A stretch of DNA of 64,000 bases, from positions 2,529,731 to 2,593,730 of the forward strand of contig OZ234499.1 in NCBI GenBank assembly GCA_965153455.1. The letters run 5' to 3'. Positions 12,700-25,520 of the stretch are shown piece by piece (the stretch's first letter is position 1; every line of letters begins with the position of its first letter). Below the pieces are notes generated by a model. The model was not told where the DNA came from, did not search any database, and was given only the letters and a program-made list of their open reading frames with translations. Made by a program: the position numbers and the translations under genes. The stretch is from Sphagnum compactum (taxonomy: Eukaryota > Bryophyta > Sphagnopsida > Sphagnales).

Positions 12700-14154
12700 A
12701 GAATATAACTCATGAGCATCCAGAAATCTCAACACTGATGATTACAGGTAACCAGAACCAGAAAACAAATTCCAGATTGCAGAGAAAAATCCAATCTAAG
12801 TATTTGAAGGTAACCATTACGTCAGTTCTAGCAAAATGAAAACCAGTATGGAAAGAGTTTTACTGCCAAGGAGAGTATTGAGAAGGAGAGCAGTAATCCT
12901 CAAGAGTCACAAAGCATCTGACTGTCACCTTGATCAAGAACAGCCAGGACTCACTGCCATGACTCACTACCCACTGACTTCATCAGCTCCATCAGCTCCC
13001 TGCAGCAAATGCAAATAAGTATATACTAAGCAGCCATAAACTTGTGATTAAATTTGAATATAGAGTTCATGTCACATTTCCAGAAGCAACTGAAAGACTC
13101 ATGACATTGGGCTACCAATCCAGAGACCTGGCAAAATAAAGAAACGTCAAGAGTATTATCAGTCAAGGTGCTCAGCCCACCAGAACACCTTTGATACCCT
13201 CAAAACAAATCCAACGCAACATTTGATCTTCCATTCTGCTGATTAACTTCAAGGTCCAGGATTCATGGCCCCAGAAGCCCAGCTTCACAGATTCAGATAG
13301 CAAGCTGCCTAACTGTTCCAGTGAGCTCAACCAAGGTCATCTGCTTGAGACATTCCAAACCACCTGCCCAATCTGCCATGACTTTCTAGCAAGCGACAAA
13401 TACAGAATCCTACAGTTCTCAATGTTAAAAAGACACAGAGAACAACAAATCTGAATCAGTATAACCCCAAATCAAAGTAACCTTTCTCCCGCTTTAACTG
13501 TTTCAAATGAGTCAATTGGGATCCAAACTTATCTTAACTATCTTACTTGACATGGCAGATAAGTTTATCCTGCATAATTTCTGCAGTACAGCTCGACAAC
13601 CTCAGGACATGTGAACTTCCTAGAGTTCTACAAGGCAACTGTGCAGGAGATTGCAAAAGAATTGACGTTACATCTCACCAAGATGTAGCAACCTCAGTAC
13701 CAAAGTTGATCTGATCAGGCTCCATATGCAGAGCAATCTACAGCAGGCAATTGAGGGGAAGCAGTGCTCAGAGAAAGCATTGAGACATAACTATTCCAAC
13801 TCAGATATGCCCCACCAAAGAACCTACTAAGGGCATTTGACATGTCAGTATCTGTATGAAAACTACAGGGTAATATGAAAGCGATTCAGTGCCTTGGAAT
13901 AAATTTGCATCCACTAATCGCACTGCTCCTTGATGCCCCTCTTTGAGATGCTTTTTGTTCCTTGACATACAATATGTGTATGCAACTAAACTCTTTCCCT
14001 TTGACCATCGGTGTTGAGCACAAGTTGTTGGAATAGAGCTTTGAGGTGCCTGAGAAAATTTGGGGAGCGTGCACTGCGTTCATTACCCTGGCCACAATAT
14101 CAGGCTCCACTGGAGAGGAAGATATCTAATCTGAACTATGAGCAATTACACTAT
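12700..14154. other. Downstream flank of the helicase gene
   Basis: This stretch has about the same composition as the helicase introns and probably includes the helicase 3' UTR directly below 14,155. A 74-codon minus-strand frame at 13,886-14,110 overlaps that expected UTR and has no recognisable motif. I could not place a polyadenylation site. Confidence 0.45.
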
Positions 14155-14263
14155 CTAGTTAAGGCCCCACTCTCTTAGAACTGAGCTCCGCTTCCTTGGA
14201 CAATCTGAAGCACGATGCCCTGGTTGATTGCAGACATGGCAGGTTCCTGAAAATGAATTCCCT
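14155..14263 (-). other. RH3: Helicase last exon encoding a CCHC zinc knuckle
   Basis: The acceptor ttctgcag ends at 14,264 and the exon opens by completing an arginine codon split by the previous donor (gggag|gtaaat at 14,526). The reading gives [20 protein letters not shown], then CPRKRSS and the stop at 14,155-14,157. The C-x2-C-x4-H-x4-C spacing is complete. This exon is too short for a simple ORF scan but is essential to recognise the gene as RH3-like rather than the zinc-knuckle-free PMH type. Confidence 0.9.
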
Positions 14264-17200
14264 CTGCAGAAGAATTCACAAATTCCATGTAAGTCCCTGG
14301 CTGATTCCAGTTCTGGTTCCTAGGGACACAGCTTCAAATTCCATTACACAATATCACTGGACAGCTGTAGCCTCACAAGGTGACCACCACCATCATCATC
14401 ATTGTCACCAAATTATAACCCCATCCAAGCACATACTCTAAATCCATCTACATCTTCAGAAAATAAATTCCAATTGCAATCAAACAGCCTCATAAGGAGT
14501 TTAAAAATTGGAGTACCACATTTACCTCCCACCCCAATCTGAGCCACCAGAAGAAAATTTGTTCCTGTCTGATCTATCCCTGTCCCCAAATCTGTCACCA
14601 AACCTGTCTCCCCTGTTTCCACCTTGGCTTCCCCTGCTGTCAAACGAACGTTGTCTGCCTCCATGTTGGGAAAAGCGGCCATATGTGTCAGAACGAGGTC
14701 GCAGTTCCTCCATCTGCAGCCTTGGAAGCTGTACCAACCAAATGATTGTCAAGTTTAATATAAATAATTAACCTAGTTCATGGAACATGGATACATTCAT
14801 TCAACAGACTTCACTACCCAGATCTGGACAATGCTTCAGCCATACTGTCAATCCTGCAACAGTGATAGATACACCAAATGCCTTGTAACAGCACCAGAAC
14901 TATAGAAAACAACAACTGCATGCTCTACTTGTCTGATGATAGGGCTAGACATGTTAAGTTTCAGGCACTAACCTGCTTAGGCACATCAATGACATCCCCA
15001 GGTCTTGTTGGCTTTGACAAAAGATCCTTCGCCACATCCTCAGGCAAGTCAAAAACAGCACCATCCACCTGCATATGCTCAAGATCCAGCCAACTGTCAT
15101 CAGTCTGTGCAAGACAATTCTGCTTGAACTGATACCAAGCAAGTGCAGAAGCTGTTTAGGATGTTTTAGAGACAATCACACAATGAGGACTGGTATGACT
15201 TACTTTTGGATCATCAATTATGCAGATCTTCCGAACATTGTCTGCTGCTGGTTGATATGTGCTTGATAGCATTCCACTCACAATACGTGCTGAAATGGGT
15301 TGCCCAGAGTATTTCCCTGTTCGTACCCACCGCATTGTTGTCATTCCCTGGATGTCAGGCCCAACAACCCAAGTTTGCAACTCTACCATTAGAATAATCT
15401 CAGGTCATGCAGTCAGGGCTGTTGAGAACTTCTCTTTGGCAACCCCTGTAATCTGTGATCAGAAACCATAGTGCTAACATGTCTCACCCCATCCCAACAC
15501 CAACTGACCACAAGCATAAGTCCCAAACCACATAAATAGCCTGCTTTCTAAACCTGTGCTACTGAGTGCTCACATTCCTTATCCCTACCAGCAGGCAATA
15601 CAACACATCCATGAGATTGCAGAGAAAACTTCAAACAAAACAAAAGAGGAATGAGTGTAGCCATAACCTTGTGAGTGCCACTCTCAAAGTATCAGACCAT
15701 CACCATCATCATCATCATCATCAAATGGCAGTGACAGGCTGCCGTTACTCCCCACCGAATTCATCAACTTCTGGCAATACTGTATACCATAATCTAGTCA
15801 TAATCTTGGGCACAACTATACAAAGATCTGGGTCCCAAATTTCTGCTGCATTCGCATAAGTAAAGTTTGACAGGTTTACATCAATCAGGACACTCAGTCA
15901 TAAAAGAACTCAAGAAAAACCACCAATTCAATCAAAAAATAGAGCACAAGGACAATTTCACCAAAGTCTGATTTCTCCATAGTTTGGGGTACATTATGGA
16001 CCAAAAGCCAAAAAAGGGATGCTGTGACATACAGGCTCATGAGTGAGAAGAGAACGGCTGGGAGGAAGCTGACTGAAGCCACTCATGTGTGCTAGGGCTG
16101 CTGCAAAAGCATCTGGACCCTGCTCCTCCAAGAGTGATTCAGCAGTTTGAAGGAATTCCTTGGCCAAATCAGGGTTCACATGCTTGATTAAATGTGTAAC
16201 CTGATCATTACTGGCACGCATAACATCCTTAACAGCTGGTAGTCCAATCTGCTCAAACTTGCACCCTATCTCCCTCTCTATCAATCGCATGGTGCGCATT
16301 TCCTGGTCAGTGTACATAAGGATTGCAGTGCCTTTCTTGCCTGCACGCCCTGTGCGGCCTGTTCGATGTACAAACGTTTCAGGATCATTGGGTTTCTCGA
16401 AGTGAATGATCTGCCAAATTAGTGATTTGCATCAGCACCACAATGCCTACACCCTGTGCTGTATTGTGTGTAAGATGGTGGACATTTGCTATCCAGATCA
16501 AAGGAAATCATGACCAACACCATCAACCAAAAGACTTCAACCAAAACAAAGATAGACGACAGCTGCACAAGTTGGCTGAGTGGTGCAAACCAGATCAACA
16601 TTTGGAACATCCAGGCCACGTGCAGCCACATCAGTGGCTACTAACACAGTGATCTTGCCTTCACGAAAAGCATCAAGTGTTTTCTCCCTCTGAGCTTGAC
16701 TGATGTCACCATGTAGGGCCTCACAGCCCAGTATTCGCCCCATTCCCAATGCAACATCATCTGCATCACGTTTTGTTTGTGTAAACACAATTGCCTTTCC
16801 ACCTTTGCCATATACCTGCCAGACCAACCAACATACAGTTCATTCTCCAGACATACATGATCCATTCTGTAACATTTGTCTCAATGAACCAATAATGAAC
16901 AATAATCCTTGAAAATACATCGTGAAATTGCTCAACACCCATCACTAAGTTAGCTGCCCAATAGAATGAGAGTCCAATCTGATCACAATCTCCAAATTAA
17001 ATCTGCACATACTGTAATAAGATCAGTGAGAATAGCTCGCTTTGCAGCTGCTGGAATGGGAATAGCAAGGATTCTGATGCCCTCTGCCAATTTCGCATCA
17101 TTATCTCCCACCTGCCAAACGTATCCAAGAGTGAGCTGCGAGTTCTGTGTGCAAAAACACTTCACCATGGAAATTTTTCATCTTGCCAAAGTGAGAGACC

Positions 17201-19323
17201 AAATAAACTTCCCACTGTTTTGGTTAAACTTTTTCCCTAACCCAGATTAATGATCACACATAACCACCACATGCTAAGCATCCAGTGTACACTTTAACCA
17301 CCATGTGCTTTTGGGAAGCAAGGATGTACCAGGTCAATGGTCAAAGGGTCCCGCAAGTACTTCCGAGAAAGATTTTTAACCCATGCAGGCATAGTTGCTG
17401 AAAACAGCATCCCCTGTCTCTTCTTTGGTAGTTGCTCCAATATACGTTCCACATCTTCCTCAAATCCAACTGCTAACATCTGGTCCGCCTCATCCAGCAC
17501 CAAGAATCGCACATCCCGGAGATTCAATGACCCCCGGTCAATAAGATCAATGATGCGGCCAGGGGTACCCACTGCAATGTCCACACCTTGCTGGAGCTGC
17601 CGCTGCTGTGTTGAGATAGACACACCCCCATACACACATATCGTGGACAGCATAGGTGCTGACTCCATGAATTCACGTTCCACTTGCTTTGCTAGCTCTC
17701 GAGTGGGTGCCAGAACCAATGCTCGTGGTGTCCTCCCAATATGACTGAATACTCCATACCACGGAAAGAACCACAAAATCATGTGATGAGTTCACAACTC
17801 AAGCCAAGAAGCATCATTATTGACCAGTTTTGAAAGAGAAACACAGCAAGATTCAAGCACCAGAGCTCAAATCCACAGCAGCTAAAAAGATCCAATGCCA
17901 CAACTGTCTAAAACCCATCAATAACATTACAAACTCTTGGTGAAACACCTAAGTAGGCTGCCTCAAAGGAAAATAGAACAAAAAGAGCAGACCTGCCATC
18001 CTGGTTTGCCTCATTCTCGTTCACAATATGCCGGATGATCGGGATACCAAAAGCGAGGGTCTTGCCAGTGCCAGTCTTTGCACGGGCAATTAGATCACAC
18101 CCTTTCATTGCAGGCTCCAGAACAGCCCTCTGTAGACAGTCATCCCAACCTGCTATTATTGTACCAAACACACATACATGGCTCAATCCTTAATTCAGCT
18201 TTACTGAATTCTTTCCAGAGATGCACATTTCCTAACAGCCCTAATGCAGTACTAAGGTTGGCCAAAGTCAAGTCCATGGACCTGAACCCTTGGGATTCAA
18301 AACATCAGGGATCACTGATTGATCAAGTGCTGCACAATGTAGCTGGGATGCTGCCTACAGTGAGCAAGATCTAGAACACAAGTGGCAGCACATGAGCCAA
18401 CAACAAGTTACCAAGGGGCCCATAAACCCTATATCATGGACAACTGGCTAAATGCAGAACAAGAAAGATTGCTTTCTGAAAGAAGACTTGGCAAGATTGA
18501 TGTTGAAATCCATTGACAAGGGTTGCATATGAACCATGGACTCGTTAGAAAAGAGGAAAAATCTGCTGAAAGATCTAAGGCTCAATCACTTCAATCAGAC
18601 ATAGAAAATTGAGATGTCGTACATGCACAACGACACACAAAGGTAAATAGAATACATTAACATGCATGAAGAGCTAGATTAGGCTACAGAGAGAATACAT
18701 AATTTCACATACTCTTTGTCGACCACAGCCCACGGTGCTAACAAAGAGCTACAAGCGGGGAGGCATAATTCCATTAATCAATGCCATGGGTGCAATACCA
18801 GAAGAAAAGAGTAACAAACCTGGATAGGAAATAGATGAGTGATTCCACGCTTAGCAAGGGCATCGACAACTTCGTCAGAGACACCGAGGCTATCAATCGC
18901 CAATTCCTCCACAGCGCTTTTCGCCTGTTTCTTCCTCTTCTCCGACACCGGTAACGCCTTCTCGTCCCCAAATTCCTCCACACCGACGTCCACCGCCACC
19001 GATTGCCGCACCGCTCGCTTCGCGCTGACTTTCTTCTCGAATAAAACCTCCTCCGCTAGCGACCAGTGCGGCAGCAACGAGTCTTCCGTCGTTGTCGTCT
19101 CCACCGCCGAACTCATCCGCCGATTGGTTTCGATCGTCCATGCCCGCAACAAAGAATCACAATAAACAGAATCTTCCAAGACGCCACCAGTGCTACCTGC
19201 CAAGCTACGCGGACTACGATCCAATGGTAGAGCACGCGTACTAGCGGGCATGGCAGCGGCTGCTGCCGCTGCAGTCCGCAGCAGCCTACGCATACCACCC
19301 TGTGCGCATATTCTGGCAAGCAT
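14155..19323 (-). CDS. RH3: RH3-type organellar DEAD-box ATP-dependent RNA helicase, ten exons
   Basis: Exons: 18820-19323, 17993-18129, 17330-17744, 17013-17111, 16591-16815, 16033-16410, 15204-15347, 14973-15068, 14526-14728, 14155-14263, all with GT-AG introns in consistent phase, giving about 769 residues (Arabidopsis RH3: about 748). The ATG at 19,323 opens an arginine- and alanine-rich presequence ([16 protein letters not shown]). Helicase motifs follow in order: LFPIQ (Q), AKTGTGKT (I), PTRELA (Ia), TPGR (Ib), DEAD (II), SAT (III), IVFTQT (IV), [10 protein letters not shown] (V), HRTGRTGR (VI). A GUCT domain spans exons 7-8 ([26 protein letters not shown]). An RG/RD-rich tail and the zinc knuckle [14 protein letters not shown] end the protein. 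RH3 proteins unwind organelle RNA in group II intron splicing and ribosome assembly. Plastid versus mitochondrial targeting is not decidable from the presequence. Exon 3 could instead start at 17,732. Confidence 0.93.
15348..16032 (-). other. RH3: Helicase intron 6
   Basis: This 685-base intron runs from donor cct|gtatgt to acceptor gacatccag|gga. I chose the acceptor because it gives [12 protein letters not shown], which lines up without a gap with the HE-KGWVTLQLIR start of the GUCT domain in RH3. Two upstream in-phase AGs (exon start 15,380 or 15,398) would add 11 or 17 unaligned residues. A (CAT)n microsatellite lies at about 15,696-15,723 on the plus strand. Confidence 0.75.
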
Positions 19324-22300
19324 ACCTAGCAATGGAGCTTAGTCGTAGGTGAGTTCAAAAGCTTGCAAGAGAGCTGAGGCGCGCAACAGGCAGCAATTCC
19401 AGAACAAGCAAAGCAAGGAGAAATCAAGAGGGCCGCAAAACCCTTCACGTGAAACCCTAGGAGGTGGTTTTGGAATTCTGCCGGTTGCCATCTCATGTGG
19501 CAAGAGATGTTGGAGTGTTGTTAAAAGAACATGTTTAGGTAACATTCCAAATGTGAAAAATGAATTGAAATTGCAATGTTAAATTAAGAGAGCAAAAATT
19601 GAGCAAATAAATCAACATTTGTCAACAATTTGAAAACATGTTTTTATACATTTTTATGTAGTGGAGTTTTTGTGCATCTCTCCATGTTTAAGTTTTATCG
19701 TTTTTTTATTAAGGTGTTATGTTTGTAATATAACAATTTTGCATATATTTACAATTTGCAATCTAAAGTAGGCATGCATTTTTATGCTAGTTTTGTTTTT
19801 GATGAGTTTGAATTCTTTTGCATCATTCACATCTAATTTGACCACTCCTCATTTTGGTCTTTTGTTTGGAATATTACATTTTTATAGTTATTTGTAATTT
19901 ACAATTTGAACATCTTTGGCATTTTATTTGCAAAGTTATTTGCTTATCAACAAAATACCAACATTGCACAATCAATATGGCAAAAGGAAGGCGATAGCAA
20001 CTTCACTACCGATCACCTTACCCCATGAATAAAGATATAAAATCAACATTGAATGTTGAAGGCAAAAAACCAACTTCACACAAGATGATGTAAAATATCT
20101 TGAAGAAACATGTTTTGTTATGAATAAACAATAACATATCCATCCTCAAAATTTATTTGGTGAAAAACAAATTATTCCAATAAATCGACTAACGAATGTA
20201 ATATATGTTATGGATGTCAATGCCATGGAATTCATTCATTTGAATGATCATCCATGACTTGCAATAAACTTATACTTAACTTTTGATTTAATTTCAGTTC
20301 ATTATTAATTAATTTATAGTTAAATTTTAGTTCACTTCCATTTGATTCATACTTTAGTTCCAATTGATTCTTAATTCACTTTTAATTCACTTATAGTTCA
20401 CTTATAATTAACTCTTAATTAATTTTTAGTTTAATTATAATTAAATTCAAGTTAATTCTCAGTTAAGTCCTAGTTAACTCATAATTAATTTTTAGTAAAG
20501 TTTAGGTTACTAAAGTTAATTCCTAATTGACTTTTAGTTAAATCTCAGTTAACTTTCAGTTAGGAAGGTTCTCAAAAAACTTCTTTACTTGATGCACACA
20601 TAGAAACCTTTTTGGAAGACTTTTTTATTTAGGTCCCCACAAACATATAAATAAAAGTAGGACCCCTCATTTTCTTTAGTATGTTCAACATCAGTCTTAA
20701 ACATGATTTTACACCATAGCTTTGTTTCATTCTTTTCATGTTCATGTTTGCACATGTTAGCATAATAAAAATCCATTTTCATATTTGTCTTACACATCTC
20801 ATGTTCTTATTCATAGTTATTATGTTCTTATTTTTGAATCACATAATCTTATATTGTTCCTTGTTTGAAATTTAAACTTAAACCTTTCTTTTAACCTTTG
20901 TTTTTATGGTTCTTTGTGTCCTTAACAATGTCATGGCCCACAACATGCAATGGTAAGATGAAGAAAACAATATCATTTAAATGTCAAAATAACAATGTAA
21001 TGGGAAGCTAATTTTTGTCTTGAATTAATTGTGAACCCACCATTAGAGGTTCTTGTGCTTGGATATGGATGAATTTACAAGATTATATTTAAGAAAACTT
21101 TGAACATGCATTATGAAATTACAATAAAAAATTTCTTAGGCTACATTTGTTGAATTTTGTGACTATAATTACAAGTTTGTTGGGTTAATCAAATAAATAA
21201 ATGCCTTATAAACACATATTTTATGTATTGCAAAATGTCATGCTTTGCGGGGAGTTCAAAATTTTCATCCATTTCCAAACTTCAAGTTGGGATGAAATTT
21301 GTTATTTATTGGTTCCACTAGAAGAAAATTTCAAATAAATGATTATGTTTGTGACTAATATTTCAATCATAAAGGATAAAAATGACTTATAGCCCTAAAG
21401 TCATTATGAACAAATTATTTAAAACAATGGTCATTTAAGACATGATGTGGCATATTTCATCTATGAAACGTAAAAGACATATGTAAAATCATTAGTAATA
21501 ATTTAATCATTGTGTAATTGTCTTTTATTATTACAAATTGGACCTAAAAAACTTGGGCGGCAATAAATGTTTTAAATTATTACATTTTTTATCATAAATT
21601 TATTTATATAATATAAATAATGAGATATGTTTTTATTTCAACTATTTATAATTTCATACTTTCCATCCTATCAATTGTTGACATGTGTCACCGTTTAAAT
21701 TAGTTTAAAAACCTAGTTTTAATGGATAAATAGGCCACTTAATCTACCTAGGTAAACATTAAACTTAAATAGTCTAAGTAGATAATGAATATTCATTCAA
21801 TATTTCATCATTAACCACAACAAATATCATGTGAAGTTTGATCCTTGGACCCCAAGGATGGAATTCAACTTCTTTACCACCAAACCACCCAGTTTATTGT
21901 GTATTTAATCTAGTGTTTATTTTATTTAAACCATATTTCATCTAAACAATACATAAAACTTCAAATTTGATAATTCATATTTTATTGATAATTTGTCCAA
22001 ATGAAAAATTTGAAACCTTATTCATAAGGTTCCTTCAATAATGTACACAACTATATATATTTTTCAAAGAAAATGTAAATTCATTTGAAAAGAAAAAATG
22101 AATTTTGTGCTTAAATAACATTTCAATGACCATTCTTTGGAAAAAATAAATTTAAACACATGACTGTAAATGGAAAAACATTTGTGGATAAAATAAAATA
22201 AAATTTTTCATATCTTAAACTTTCATTTGATTTAGGAATTTATATTATACAATTTTGTTTGCAATATATCATAATTTTACTAATAACTTTTAATTTAAAC

Positions 22301-24555
22301 ATATGAATCCATATAATTTATCCACATAAAATATTTATAAATGGATCATAAAACAATTAATATAATAAATATGTATATATATCCTATTAAATATGATGTA
22401 CAAATTTAATCTAAATATTTTAATTAAATATTAAGAATTAATTTTATTATTATATTCATTTTTATTCATTTTTACACATAATATAAAATATTTGGTAATA
22501 ATATGATTATTTTACACATGTAAAATAAATTTATTTTTTACATACATATATTACATAAATATTTACTTAAACTTATGATAAAAGTTTAATTTAAAAATAA
22601 TTATCATATTTCCCACATCTTATAATTTATTTGATTTAAAAATTAAACATATAATTTTATTTATAATATATTGTATTTTTTCCCACTAAATTTTATTTCA
22701 ATGTATAATAATCTATTTATTCAACATATAAATTTTTAAATGGATCATATATCAAGTTTTTTTTTTAATGTAATAAAATTTCCTATATTACTTATACATG
22801 TATAAATATTAATCGAAATCAGTTTCCTACATCTCATATTTCCTTATGTTTATCTATACTCATATTAAATAATTGATAGTCCTATTTCAATCATTATAAA
22901 GTAATTTTATGATTACGTTGTCTATGTAATGACACATCATTTTATTCACGTCATTTGCATAGTCATTCTTTAATTATATTTGGAATGACTTGATTTTTAT
23001 CACATTTTCAATTGATATATTGGACATCCACATCATTTCATCATCAATCATGAATGCCATATGGATGAAAAACTTGCAATGAAAAAACAATGTTATCCTT
23101 CCTATTATCATGTCATCATTTATTAATCAAAAGCACCACTACCATATGACTATAATTTTTTACACATAAGATTTGAAGTAATATCTTATGACTACAATCA
23201 ATGATATAATTGTTTAGAATATCTAGTCATTGATTTCTTAGATACAAAGGACAAGACTTCTTCTAGTGCTCATGCCATAACTTCTAAGTATCTAGAAGTA
23301 TTGATCAAAGGTGACATCAAAAAAATTTGTTCACAAATGTATGAAGTATATACATTATTTAGGAAGAAGTTATGTGTTTCATTCTAACGATAGAAATCAC
23401 ATACCATGTAAATGGCCATTCCTTCATATGCTTGATTGGAATTACAAATGTTTGCAACCTATGGAGTAAAAGATTAGGCGCCATGAGGGTGTGGTGTAGG
23501 ATTATATCATTTGCACCCTTACAATATCTAATAACTATACACCAAAAACTAATACACATATGTGTTCGTAGTACCTAGGAACTCACACCAAGAACTCTTG
23601 TGCTAGGAATAGTTATCAAGCCAAAGAAGATTTGTGCCTCACATTAGCAATTGTGTTAATCCATCTTTTACAAGTCTTTTGTTCCCTACTCATCCAACGA
23701 CAATTTTTTTATAAATATGAAGTGAAGCTAATTAATTTATGTGAAACTTGAGTTTGAAGTTTAAAATTACACAGGGTCTGTACCTGCAGAAGTCATGACC
23801 CCAGTGGTTTGCCTACTATATTGTGAGAGTTTGATGCTGAATACATCAGTGGTGCCTCAAGTATTAAGAATCAAACTTTGTCATCACATGGTGTTTTTTT
23901 GTTTTAATAACAAAAAGGAGGATGTTTGAAATTGCACCCACCCCAATTGTTACATTTTCCAAGGCCAATTTAAAACCTCAAAACTAAATACATGATTTTT
24001 TAAAAAATTAAGTTACATTAATTAATAATTTAAATTTAAATTATATAGTTTAAGAATCAAAAGGTTTGTCCATTAACTAATTACTTGCCCTTTGGAGGAT
24101 GCAACAACATTCATAAAACATTTCCGATTTAGAAAATAAATAAATAAATTGGGCCCCCACTTCCCACCAAATTAAATACAATTTGAATGTGTTTTATACA
24201 CATTACTTTAATGGAATATTTAGTATATCATTTCAAGGGTGTGTGTACAAGGAAACTTTATATTGATACTTGTATTCATCCCTTGATTTTATAAACCCTA
24301 AAAGATAAAACTTTAAAATGTGGATAACATGGATGAGTAAGGGATGTCATTACAAACACGAGATGTTCATGTGATTTAGTATGGGGATTATGTCATTGTG
24401 ATTGGGACCTATATGCATGTTGACATGAAAAAATTGGAACTATAAATATTGTGAACAATTATACTTAGGTGGAATCACCATAATCATGGCTCATTTGAAA
24501 AAAATGAAAAATTCAAACACATAGGATGTTGCAATGTTCCCAAGGAGGTTTTTGT
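19324..24555. other. AT-rich desert upstream of the helicase gene
   Basis: The first few hundred bases should hold the helicase promoter and 5' UTR, but I see no certain core element. From about 19,560 the DNA is strongly AT-rich with only short meaningless frames. A degenerate short repeat lies at 20,278-20,570 and a possible tRNA-derived SINE head at about 21,835-21,900 on the minus strand. Confidence 0.6.
20278..20570. repeat. Degenerate array of short ttaattcact/agttaactt-like units
   Basis: Roughly 10-14-base variants of ttaattcacttt, ttatagttcac and cagttaactt follow each other for nearly 300 bases without fixed register. It looks like an old slippage-generated microsatellite-like tract. 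It contains no open frame. Confidence 0.6.
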
Positions 24556-24559
24556 CTTA

Positions 24560-25520
24560 TTTTGAAAAGGGTGTGGGAGTAAGGTTTTTAATGGTTTTAT
24601 TACAAGGGAAGATTTTACACAATCTTTGAGTGTTTGCTATGAAGGTCTGTTTAATGAAATTTCCTTGTCTTCTTCTTGGCATAACTTGAAGCAAAAAAAG
24701 GAATTTGATATCCACCAATGTTTTTACAAGTGCAATATTCCATTCCATGTTGTTGACATTGTAACATGGAGGAATATGATCAAATTCGTTGCAAGAGTTG
24801 GAATAAATGATACATGAAAACTCAAAAAGAATAGTTTAAAACAACATTTTTACAAGAAGAAGCATGGAATGTCATGAATGACCTTGAGTCTTTAAAGTCA
24901 TCTTGGTAAAATATAGTTGTACAATTGTCGTGGATGGGTGGAGTGACGTGAATAAAAAAGTAGTCATAAACATTTTGGTTTCTTCTTGCAAAGGACCCAT
25001 ATTGTTGGATGTGATCAACACATTGAATTTTCTTGGAGGTTACTTGACCCAAATGAATATGTTTTTGAACACATAAAAAACACCATTGAGATTGTAGGGC
25101 TAAATAATGTAGTGCAAATCAACTAGTAACACAAATCAAATGTAGTGTGGTGGTGACGCCATGCATTGAACAGGGTTGCACCAATGATCAAGTAGCAAGT
25201 TTTGTATATACGAAATCCATTTGTATAAATTGTTTGTTGAGTATGAGTATAAATATATAGGCAAGATGCTCAAGATTGTTGTGGGTAGATTCTCTTGCAA
25301 TCATTAATTGTAAGTTGGGGGCATGAAATGAACCTAGCTTGAGCTTATGAAATATCAATACATGGATGTCTAACTTATGGAAAAAGGTGGGTTAGAACTA
25401 GTCAGATGAACAAAACAATGTACAAACTATATTCACCAGTTCGTCCAAGGTGGAGAAAGAGATTGTGGTATATATCAAACCTCCTTTAATTTTATTGGTG
25501 TCCAAAATGTGTGTGTTTAT
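24560..25520 (+). pseudogene. Decayed hAT transposase (DUF659-type) fragment
   Basis: The frame from 24,626 contains FYKCNIPFHVVDIVTWRNMI followed by KFVARVGIN. This matches the start of the DUF659 region of plant hAT transposases, where F-Y-x-x-N-I-P-F-N is characteristic. Further on, in shifted frames, GLNNVVQI resembles the GxENVVQVVTDN segment, and TPCIEQGC the TPCxxHC segment. Stops and frameshifts occur throughout, and I found no BED finger, dimerisation domain or terminal repeats. It is an inert relic. The two-domain order supports the family call more than any single motif. Confidence 0.65.

Noticed and set aside
15068-15128. Exon 8 of the helicase starting at 15,128
   Set aside because: An in-phase AG would add 20 residues, but the acceptor at 15,069 gives a segment of exactly the RH3 length between IIDDP and GAVFDLP and avoids a 75-base intron.
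14155-19323. Calling the helicase PMH1/PMH2 (RH9/RH53)
   Set aside because: Core residues partly resemble PMH, but PMH proteins end in a glycine-rich tail, whereas this gene has a GUCT domain and a CCHC zinc knuckle and aligns without gaps to RH3 over [12 protein letters not shown] and [15 protein letters not shown].
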